Source: Paracoccaceae bacterium
Lineage (GTDB): Bacteria > Pseudomonadota > Alphaproteobacteria > Rhodobacterales > Rhodobacteraceae
Assembly: GCA_007121115.1 (NCBI GenBank)
Contig: SKMI01000147.1
Coordinates: 1-12,137 of the forward strand
Reading direction: 5' to 3'
Length of the DNA stretch: 12,137 nt
A model generated the notes under the pieces. It was not told the DNA's origin and ran no database searches. It saw nothing but the letters and a program-made list of their open reading frames with translations. Positions 1 through 5,581 of this stretch are shown piece by piece. The position numbers were made by a program, and so were the translations under genes. Positions within the stretch are counted from its first letter, which is position 1; each line of letters opens with the position of its first letter.

Positions 1-508
1 CCTCCAGCGCGGGCGCGGCCATCAGCCAGTTGGCCAGTCCCGCCCCACGCGCAAACTCGGCCACCACCGGAAGCGCGCCCTCGCCCGCACCAAGCGCCCG
101 CGCCGCCAGTCCAGTCAAGGCGCCCGCCGTGTCATCGATATAGGACAGCAGCGCCTCGGTGTCGTCGAAGGGCGCGCGGGTGATGTCGCGCTTGCGCGCC
201 TCGATCATCGCCTCGAATGGCGCCAACGGCAGCCCCCGATCCCGGATCAGCGCCGCCAGCGGAGCCGCCACCTCATGCGCGCGCGGGGCTGCGTCGCGCG
301 CGGCCTCGGCCACGGTATCGGCCCAGAACTGCAGCCGCATCTCGGCGATCAGCGGCTCCTGCGTCAGCCAGGGCGCACGCGCGATTTCCAGATTGAAGGC
401 ATAAAGCGGCCAGAGCCGCGCCTGCGCCTTCGGGGGTGCGCCCAGCGTCGCGCGGTGCCGGTCCGGGTCACCCCGGCGGACCAGTTCGGCGCAGGCGTCC
501 AGACTCAC
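1..508 (-). CDS. Squalene/phytoene synthase family protein (NDUFAF6-like), 3' end outside window
   Basis: Only the first 169 codons are visible; the gene runs off the left edge. It begins with GTG at 508, and its GTGA start overlaps the TGA stop of the methyltransferase upstream by 4 bases, so the two are probably translationally coupled. The N-terminus reads MSLDACAELVRRGDPDRHRA, followed by LWPLYAFNLEIARAPW, AEMRLQFWADT and SYIDDTAGALTGLAARALG, the recognisable skeleton of the squalene/phytoene synthase fold. The first aspartate-rich motif expected of true synthases (after YAF) is absent: YAFNLEIARA stands where an enzyme would have a DDxxD-type motif. Known alphaproteobacterial relatives resemble mitochondrial NDUFAF6, a respiratory complex I assembly factor. 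I infer a non-catalytic or altered role rather than carotenoid or hopanoid synthesis. The family call is firm; the function is not. Confidence 0.85.
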   Translation of the reverse strand, partial: MSLDACAELVRRGDPDRHRATLGAPPKAQARLWPLYAFNLEIARAPWLTQEPLIAEMRLQFWADTVAEAARDAAPRAHEVAAPLAALIRDRGLPLAPFEAMIEARKRDITRAPFDDTEALLSYIDDTAGALTGLAARALGAGEGALPVVAEFARGAGLANWLMAAPALE

Positions 509-1224
509 CGGGCGGCCACACAGAGCAGATAGCCGAAGCAATCCCCGTATTCGCGCCAGAGTTCGATCTCGCGCTCGTGGGTTTCGATCTGCCGGGCCAG
601 ATCGGGATCGCCGGGCACGTCCCGGCGCAGCAGTTCCAGCCGTTTTTCCAGCGGCGCGTAATAGGCTTCCCAGGCGGAGGCGCTCAGTTCGGTGCAGACA
701 TGAAACCGCATTCCGGCCCGGGCGACCCGGGAGCGCAGCGTCATCTCATCGCCCATGGCGGGGTATGTGCGGGAGAAGAACTCCACGGCCTCGGGCGGCC
801 GCTCCGGCCCGGTCCAGCACAGGTCCGAAAACACGATCCGCCCCGCTGGCACCAGCATCCGGCGCAGCACCGGCAACGCCCGTTCCACCCCTGGCGCATA
901 GAGCGAACCCGCCGCCCAGACCAGGTTGAACGGCCCCGACTGCTGCAGCATGTCGCCGTGGATCACCTTGACCCGCGGGTCGCCACGGAACCGCGCGCGG
1001 GCCTGATGGGCATAGGGCGCGTGGCTGTCCACGGCCACCACGCGCCCGCGCGGCACGTATTTCACCAGCCACGGGATATCCGCCCCCGGTCCGCACCCGG
1101 CATCCAGGATCCGTCCGTCGGCGGGCGGGCGGGCAAAGGCCATGGCCCACGAAATGGTGGATCGGTCCCCCGGCCCTTCACGCGGGAGCGAGGAATGGAT
1201 GGCAAAGAACGCCTGATCGCTCAT
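505..1224 (-). CDS. Class I SAM-dependent methyltransferase, substrate unknown
   Basis: 239 aa. The SAM-binding Rossmann core is clear: motif I DAGCGPG at residues 41-47, the acidic end of the second strand in VAVDSHA (D66), HGDM with D91, then FNLVWAAGSLY and a post-core strand AGRIVFSDLCW near 128-137. The C-terminal part (about 140-239) is helical and rich in Arg and Glu; I see no signal peptide or membrane segment. It is the Methyltransf_11/25 type that acts on small molecules, but nothing fixes the substrate. The ATG at 1224 has a GGGAG ribosome site 7 bases upstream. It lies 42 bases after cimA and overlaps the following squalene-synthase-like gene by 4 bases, so the three probably share a transcript. 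Confidence 0.85.
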   Translation of the reverse strand: MSDQAFFAIHSSLPREGPGDRSTISWAMAFARPPADGRILDAGCGPGADIPWLVKYVPRGRVVAVDSHAPYAHQARARFRGDPRVKVIHGDMLQQSGPFNLVWAAGSLYAPGVERALPVLRRMLVPAGRIVFSDLCWTGPERPPEAVEFFSRTYPAMGDEMTLRSRVARAGMRFHVCTELSASAWEAYYAPLEKRLELLRRDVPGDPDLARQIETHEREIELWREYGDCFGYLLCVAAR

Positions 1225-1266
1225 GGCATCACTCCCTTTCCCGGAGCTGCGAAGCCCGCCTGACGC

Positions 1267-2895
1267 CTACACCGGGCGCGCCCCCGCGCGGATCAGCTTC
1301 CAGACAATGGCATCCAGATAGGCCTCGAACGCGGCATCGATCAGGTTGGCCGAAACCCCGACCGTGGACCACGTGGTACCCGCATCGTCGTGCGAATCGA
1401 TGGTAACACAGGTCACTGCCTCGGTCCCGCCCTGCGTGATCCGCACCTTGAAATCCGTAAGCCGCATGTCCTCGATATGCTTCTGATATGGGCCAAGGTC
1501 CAGCGACAGGGCACGCGAAAGGGCGTTGAAGGGGCCAGCGTCCTGCAGATCGGTGGCATTGTCGTTCTTGTAGTAGTTGGTGGTCCGCGTCCCGTCGGAC
1601 AGCAGCACCGTCACCACGGCCTCGGATTCCACCACCAGCGCGCCCATGGCGTTGCGGCGGCGCTCCGAGATCACGCGCGAACGCTCCACGTCGAAAAAGC
1701 GCGGCAACTGGTTGAGCACCTTGCGTGCCACCAGTTCGAAACTCGCCTGCGCGCCGTCATAGGCATAGCCGCGATCCTCGCGCGCCTTGACCTCATCGAG
1801 GATCGCCGCCAGCGCCGGATCGCCGGGGGCCACCTCGATCCCAGCGTCGGCCAGCCGCGCGCGCAGGTTCGACTGGCCCGCCTGGTTGGACATGGGGATG
1901 ACGCGGGCGTTACCCACCGTGCCGGGGTCGATGTGTTCGTAGGTCGACGGGTCCTTGAGGATGGCGCTGGCGTGCAGCCCGGCCTTGTGCGCGAAGGCCG
2001 AGGCGCCGACATACGGCGCCGAGCGCTGCGGCACGCGGTTCAGGATATCGTCCAGCCGCCGCGACAGGCGCGTGAGCCCGGCCAGCCCCGCTTCGGTGAT
2101 CCCGGTGGTGTAGCGGCTGGCGTAGGGCTCTTTCAGCAGCAGCGTTGGGATCAGCGTGGTCAGGTTCGCGTTCCCGCAGCGCTCGCCCAGCCCGTTGAGC
2201 GTGCCCTGCACCTGCCGCGCGCCCGCGTCGATGGCCGCCAGCGTGCCCGCCACGGCGTTGCCGGTGTCGTCATGGGTGTGGATGCCCAGCCGGTCGCCGG
2301 GAATGCCCGCGGCGATCACCTCGGCCACGATCCGCCCGATCTCGTCCGGCAGCGTGCCGCCGTTGGTGTCGCACAGCACCACCCAAGCCGCGCCCGCGTC
2401 ATGGGCGGCGCGCAGGCAGCCCAGCGCATAGTCCGGGTTGGCCTTGTAGCCGTCAAAGAAATGCTCGGCATCGAACAGCGCCTCGCGCCCCTCGGCCACC
2501 AGATGCGCGATGGAGGCGGCGATGTTTTCGGTGTTTTCCTCAAGCGTGATGCCCAGCGCGGTGGTGACGTGGAAATCATGCGTCTTTCCGACGATGCAGA
2601 CCGCCGGGGTGCCCGCGTTCAGCACCCCCGCCAGTACGTCGTCATTCGCCGCCGAGCGGCCTGCGCGCTTGGTCATGCCAAAGGCGGTGAAGGTGGCGCG
2701 GGTCTGGGGCCTTGCGGCGAAGAAGTCGCTGTCGGTGGGGTTGGCGCCGGGCCAGCCGCCTTCGATGTAGTCCACGCCGAGGCCATCGAGCATCCGCGCG
2801 ATGGCTTGCTTGTCGGCGGTGGAAAAGGCCACGCCCTGGGTCTGCTGCCCGTCGCGGAGGGTGGTGTCGTAGAGGGTGAGGCGTTCGGGGGTCAT
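1267..2895 (-). CDS. cimA: (R)-citramalate synthase
   Basis: 542 aa, the usual length of the long citramalate synthases. It condenses pyruvate and acetyl-CoA to citramalate, giving 2-oxobutyrate for isoleucine without threonine deaminase. The N-terminal HMG-CoA-lyase-like TIM barrel (about 5-275) shows LYDTTLRDGQQ (R14, D15), the metal-binding HTHDD (H206, H208) and GTLNGLGERCGN (231-242). The C-terminal third, ending in VTCVTIDSHDDAG and a WSTVGVSANLIDAA stretch, is the LeuA-type dimerisation/allosteric domain that normally mediates isoleucine feedback. The ATG at 2895 is chosen because AGGAGG (2903-2908) lies 7 bases upstream and family homology starts there. The same frame stays open to 3129, inside cysS, but that part is Arg/Pro/Ala-rich and looks non-coding. 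Isopropylmalate synthase is the alternative; the LRDGQQTQG and EGGWPGANPTD signatures fit CimA better. Confidence 0.93.
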   Translation of the reverse strand: MTPERLTLYDTTLRDGQQTQGVAFSTADKQAIARMLDGLGVDYIEGGWPGANPTDSDFFAARPQTRATFTAFGMTKRAGRSAANDDVLAGVLNAGTPAVCIVGKTHDFHVTTALGITLEENTENIAASIAHLVAEGREALFDAEHFFDGYKANPDYALGCLRAAHDAGAAWVVLCDTNGGTLPDEIGRIVAEVIAAGIPGDRLGIHTHDDTGNAVAGTLAAIDAGARQVQGTLNGLGERCGNANLTTLIPTLLLKEPYASRYTTGITEAGLAGLTRLSRRLDDILNRVPQRSAPYVGASAFAHKAGLHASAILKDPSTYEHIDPGTVGNARVIPMSNQAGQSNLRARLADAGIEVAPGDPALAAILDEVKAREDRGYAYDGAQASFELVARKVLNQLPRFFDVERSRVISERRRNAMGALVVESEAVVTVLLSDGTRTTNYYKNDNATDLQDAGPFNALSRALSLDLGPYQKHIEDMRLTDFKVRITQGGTEAVTCVTIDSHDDAGTTWSTVGVSANLIDAAFEAYLDAIVWKLIRAGARPV

Positions 2896-2928
2896 GGGTG
2901 AACCTCCTGAACGCATGACCTGTCGGGA

Positions 2929-3008
2929 CACGGGCAGCGCCCGCCCGAGGTGGGCGCGGCAGCGCCCGCCTGGGGGGCGGGCGGGCGCTGCCCGTGCATG
3001 CGCACGGG
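2929..3008. repeat. Nested GC-rich inverted repeats between cysS and cimA
   Basis: A perfect 19-bp inverted repeat has arms at 2929-2947 and 2978-2996 around a 30-base interior. That interior folds on itself: 2948-2957 against 2962-2971 (10 bp, one T/G position, loop GGCA). A third hairpin, CCCGTGC/GCACGGG at 2991-2997 and 3002-3008, shares the end of the right-hand arm. The 13-mer GGCAGCGCCCGCC occurs at 2933-2945 and 2958-2970 and inverted at 2980-2992, so the transcript could form mutually exclusive hairpins. There is no T-tract, so a standard intrinsic terminator is unlikely. It sits in the 142-base gap after the cysS stop and ends about 20 bases short of the cimA ribosome site on the minus-strand transcript. 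Confidence 0.8.
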
Positions 3009-3037
3009 CGGACATGCCGCGGAGGGGGCGCTTCCGG

Positions 3038-4546
3038 TCATTTGAGGGCCTCCAGTTTGGTGGGGTCGAAATCGGGACCAGGCACGAGTTCGACAGAATT
3101 CTTGGACATGCGGACTTCAATTCCTGCATCTACCAATGCCGCTTTCATTTCATCGACAAGAGAGAAGTCTTTTTCAATAATCGCATTTTCTCTGGTAACT
3201 TTCAGCTTCGTTGCCCAGTCACTCAAGTCTACTTCTTGCGCCCAACTACCTCGCCCGGGAAGCAAGATACCCATTAGATTTGCCATATCGAGCAATACTG
3301 CCTTGGCACGCATCAAAACCTCAGAATCTGAATACTCATCACGTCTTAGATTACTCAGCGCCATACGAAGCTGGTAAAAGTCACCGGCTTCGGCTTTCTC
3401 GATTGCATGCAGCAGCCTGCGCAACCCCATCAATGCGCCCCATGTGTTCAGATCATCTTTTAGGGCTTCAATCACAGTGTCGTAGTTTTCGTCTCTGAAC
3501 TCAGCGGGTGCCCCCTTGACGGCGCGGTGAAAACGCAAAAGTTCGGCCTTGGCTGCCCGCGCCTTCTCCTCCGTCCAATCCATCGGCTTGCGATAATGCG
3601 TCTGCAGCATGACAAACCGGATCACTTCCCCTGGCCAGCCCTGATCCAGCAGGTCCCGCACGGTGAAGAAATTGCCCAAGGACTTGGACATCTTCTTCCC
3701 GTCGACCTGCACCATTTCATTGTGCATCCAGACCCGCGCGAAGCCGCCGTCGGGATGCGCGCAGCAGCTTTGCGCAATCTCGTTCTCGTGGTGCGGGAAT
3801 TGCAGGTCAATGCCGCCGCCGTGAATGTCGAAGCTCTCCCCCAGCAACTCATGCGCCATGGCCGAGCACTCGATATGCCACCCTGGCCGCCCCCGGCTAA
3901 TGCTCTTTCCTTCCCAAACCGGCCCGTCCCACCCCGGTTCGTCCGCCGCCGAAGGCTTCCACAGCACGAAATCCATCGGATCGCGCTTGTAGGGTGCCAC
4001 CTCGACCCGCGCGCCGGCGATCATGTCATCCACCGACCGCCCCGACAGCCGCCCGTATTCGGGGTAGGAGCGCACATCGAACAGCACATGCCCCTCGGCC
4101 ACATAGGCATGGCCCTTCGCCACCAGCCCCTCGATCATCCCCACCATCTGGCCGATATAATCGGTCGCGCGCGGCTCCACCGTGGGCCGCAGCGCGCCCA
4201 GCGCGCCCATGTCATCGTGATACCAGCCGATGGTCTGATCCGTCAGCGTGCGGATAATCGCATTCAGGTCACGCCCGTCACCCGCCGCCTGCATCTCGCG
4301 CGCCCGGGCGTTGATCTTGTCATCCACGTCGGTGAAGTTGCGCACATAGGTCACGGCATCCGCGCCATAGACATGCCGCAACAGCCGGAACAGCACGTCG
4401 AACACCACCACCGGCCGCGCGTTGCCCAGGTGCGCCCGGTCATAGACCGTGGGACCACAGACGTACATGCGCACGTTTTCAGGGTCCAGCGGCGCAAAAT
4501 CCTCCTTGCGCCGGGTGCGGGTGTTGTAAAGCCTGATTCCGGTCAT
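3038..4546 (-). CDS. cysS: Cysteinyl-tRNA synthetase
   Basis: 502 aa. This cytoplasmic enzyme charges tRNA-Cys. The class I signatures are present: CGPTVYDRAHLGN (HIGH-type HLGN at 39-42) and KMSKS at 285-289. The zinc ligands expected from the family are C30, C227 (WHIECSAMA), H252 and E256 in FPHHENE; the spacing from C227 onward equals that of the E. coli enzyme, with about 16 extra residues before it. The C-terminal part (from about 340) is the helical DALR/anticodon-binding region and ends KLEALK. The ATG at 4546 has a GAGGG 4 bases upstream. The last third (nucleotides about 3060-3535) is about 49% GC and uses AGA, CTA, GTA and ATT codons, unlike the rest of the gene; see the separate entry. 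It is divergent from the MmcQ-like gene and lies upstream of cimA in the same direction. Confidence 0.97.
   Translation of the reverse strand: MTGIRLYNTRTRRKEDFAPLDPENVRMYVCGPTVYDRAHLGNARPVVVFDVLFRLLRHVYGADAVTYVRNFTDVDDKINARAREMQAAGDGRDLNAIIRTLTDQTIGWYHDDMGALGALRPTVEPRATDYIGQMVGMIEGLVAKGHAYVAEGHVLFDVRSYPEYGRLSGRSVDDMIAGARVEVAPYKRDPMDFVLWKPSAADEPGWDGPVWEGKSISRGRPGWHIECSAMAHELLGESFDIHGGGIDLQFPHHENEIAQSCCAHPDGGFARVWMHNEMVQVDGKKMSKSLGNFFTVRDLLDQGWPGEVIRFVMLQTHYRKPMDWTEEKARAAKAELLRFHRAVKGAPAEFRDENYDTVIEALKDDLNTWGALMGLRRLLHAIEKAEAGDFYQLRMALSNLRRDEYSDSEVLMRAKAVLLDMANLMGILLPGRGSWAQEVDLSDWATKLKVTRENAIIEKDFSLVDEMKAALVDAGIEVRMSKNSVELVPGPDFDPTKLEALK
3061..3540. other. Low-GC tract inside the 3' third of cysS
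   Basis: Counting by hand, 236 of 480 bases are G or C (49%), with one 60-base row at 38%. The next 120 bases into the gene (3541-3660) have 75 G/C (about 62%). The reading frame is uninterrupted and the protein still looks like a CysRS C-terminal domain, so this is a composition break within a functional gene. The edge near 3535 corresponds to about residue 338, the junction between the catalytic core and the anticodon-binding region. Replacement of the gene end by homologous recombination with a lower-GC relative is the simplest reading; relaxed codon selection is the alternative. Confidence 0.75.
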
Positions 4547-4735
4547 GCGTCCCTCACGGCAAGCGGTTCACGCGCGCGGCGGGGGGAGTTTCCGGATTTG
4601 GAGAAGGTCAACCAGAGACGGCCCGCCGCGCAATGTCAGCGGGTAATGCAGATGCAGATGGTGCAGCAACAGCGTCTCATGCCACCGGCGTTACCACGCC
4701 CCCCGCGCCCCTGTCCAGCGCCAATCCGCTTGACC

Positions 4736-4753
4736 GCCGGGCGCGCGCCCGGC
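4736..4753. repeat. Perfect 18-bp palindrome upstream of the MmcQ-like gene
   Basis: GCCGGGCGCGCGCCCGGC reads the same on both strands. It lies 12 bases before the ATG at 4766, directly after TTGACC (4730-4735), which would make a -35 element; the best -10 at 17-bp spacing (CAGCAT, 4753-4758) is poor. The 219-base divergent region 4547-4765 between cysS and the MmcQ-like gene shows nothing else I can support: no good -10 for either gene and no RNA gene. The palindrome could be an operator, or only a product of very high GC. Confidence 0.45.
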
Positions 4754-4765
4754 AGCATTGCGGCC

Positions 4766-5110
4766 ATGACCCGCGCCATCGTCAACGCCCATTGCGCCAT
4801 CCTGCCGGGGGCCGAGGTCTCGGACCCCTGGGGCGGCGGCCATGACGCGTGGAAGGTGGGCGGCAAGCTTTTCGCCGTTGTCGGCACCATGGACACCGGC
4901 GTGTCGGTCAAATGCTCTGATACGGAAACCGCCGCCCTGCTGATCGATCTTGGCCGCGCCGAACGCGCGCCCTACTTCCACCAAAGCTGGGTGCACATCC
5001 CCTGGGGCACGGATAAGGGCGCGCTGCGCGACCGGGTGACCGAAAGCTACCGCCTCATCCGCGCGCGCCTGCCGAAACGGGTGCAGGCCACCCTGCCCCC
5101 GTTGCCGTGA
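4766..5110 (+). CDS. MmcQ/YjbR family protein
   Basis: 114 aa, the normal size for this small alpha/beta family, which has a CyaY-like fold and is sometimes called DNA-binding although a function is not established. Diagnostic segments are GAEVSDPWGGGHDAWKVGGK (16-34), KLFAVVG, SVKCSD, a YFHQSWVHI stretch at about 70-78 and a helical C-terminus with LRDRVTESYRLIRARLP. No signal peptide or membrane helix. The ATG at 4766 is chosen because family homology starts with TRAIVNAHC; the frame stays open far upstream opposite cysS, but that part is a shadow. No AGGAGG-like site precedes the ATG, so initiation may be weak or nearly leaderless. Its stop is 4 bases from the stop of the convergent membrane-protein gene, leaving no room for a terminator between them. 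Confidence 0.85.
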   Translation: MTRAIVNAHCAILPGAEVSDPWGGGHDAWKVGGKLFAVVGTMDTGVSVKCSDTETAALLIDLGRAERAPYFHQSWVHIPWGTDKGALRDRVTESYRLIRARLPKRVQATLPPLP

Positions 5111-5114
5111 TCGC

Positions 5115-5471
5115 TCAGGCCTCCGACTGCCGCCCGCGCATCAGCGACTGGACCACATAGACAAGGATCGCCAGCCCAATGGCGCCCAGCACGGCCACGC
5201 CGAGAAGCACGATCCAGTCGATCGGCCCGCCGATGTCGGCCAGCGTTGAATTGGTGATCCACATCACGAACCACACGGCGGCCACCGCGCCAAAGGGCAT
5301 GGAAAGCTGCGCCACCAGATACTTGCGGAATGAAAGCGCGCGGTCGCGGACCAGCACATAGATCCAGGCAAGCGTGATCGCCACCGCCACCGCCACCATG
5401 GCCCAGAACAGCCACGCGCCGAACATCTCCTCGAACACCGCGATCATCGTGGACAGGCTGAATTCTTCCAT
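5115..5471 (-). CDS. Three-helix inner-membrane protein, DUF5368-like
   Basis: 118 aa, hydrophobic. Three likely transmembrane helices: about 18-41 (AWLFWAMVAVAVAITLAWIY), 53-73 (around MPFGAVAAVWFVMWI) and 85-110 (around WIVLLGVAVLGAIGLAILVY). Between them are a basic loop RDRALSFRKY and the segment TNSTLADIGGPID. The start EFSLSTMIAVFEEMFGAWLFW and the ADIGGPIDWIVLLG segment match what I remember of DUF5368 proteins of Rhodobacteraceae; I could not verify this. No catalytic motif is visible and the function is unknown. The ATG at 5471 has AGGAGG 5 bases upstream. It follows the sulfide:quinone oxidoreductase gene in the same direction, but a double hairpin lies in the 110-base gap, so it may be expressed separately or by read-through. 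Confidence 0.8.
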   Translation of the reverse strand: MEEFSLSTMIAVFEEMFGAWLFWAMVAVAVAITLAWIYVLVRDRALSFRKYLVAQLSMPFGAVAAVWFVMWITNSTLADIGGPIDWIVLLGVAVLGAIGLAILVYVVQSLMRGRQSEA

Positions 5472-5494
5472 CGTTACCTCCTCGAGGCCCCACA

Positions 5495-5529
5495 GGCCCC
5501 ATCATCTGTGCAGAAATATCCTCGGGGGG
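5495..5529. other. Possible recurrent Rhodobacteraceae intergenic element
   Basis: On the minus strand the bases after the terminator read a C-run followed by GAGGATATTTCTGCACAGAT and GATGG. From general familiarity, a C-run followed by GAGGATATTT or GGAGTATTT and a purine-rich tail recurs between genes in this family, often just after GC-rich hairpins. Only one clear copy is present here, so repetition cannot be shown from this window. Confidence 0.35.
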
Positions 5530-5530
5530 A

Positions 5531-5568
5531 GTCGCCCGGAACGGGCGACGGGGGGCAGACAGCCCCCC
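5531..5568. terminator. Tandem GC hairpins after the sulfide:quinone oxidoreductase gene
   Basis: Two adjacent perfect hairpins: GTCGCCCG/CGGGCGAC (5531-5538 and 5542-5549, loop GAA) and GGGGGGC/GCCCCCC (5550-5556 and 5562-5568, loop AGACA). They begin 14 bases past the stop codon at 5582. On the minus strand they are followed by a C-run and then ATATTT, not a clean U-tract. Termination of the upstream gene is the likely role; efficiency is uncertain. Confidence 0.55.
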
Positions 5569-5581
5569 TCCCCCGGCAGCC

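Noticed and set aside
1390..2901. A 503-codon open frame on the plus strand opposite cimA
   Set aside because: It mirrors the reading frame of cimA in high-GC DNA; the translation is rich in Arg, His, Gly and Val with no recognisable domain, and cimA on the other strand is unmistakable.
2929..3008. CRISPR array or tRNA-like structure
   Set aside because: The repeats are short, mixed in orientation, unevenly spaced and extremely GC-rich; there are no regular spacers and no cloverleaf.
2896..3129. N-terminal extension of cimA to 3129
   Set aside because: It overlaps the end of cysS, encodes a biased Arg/Pro/Ala stretch containing the repeat arms, and ignores the excellent AGGAGG just before 2895.
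3038..3540. The low-GC cysS segment as a separate transferred gene or mobile element
   Set aside because: The cysS frame runs through it without stop or shift, the protein remains CysRS-like to the C-terminus, and no terminal repeats, target duplication or transposase are visible.
4547..4765. A riboswitch or T-box upstream of cysS
   Set aside because: No T-box sequence or terminator/antiterminator pair could be recognised, and T-boxes are not expected in this group of bacteria.
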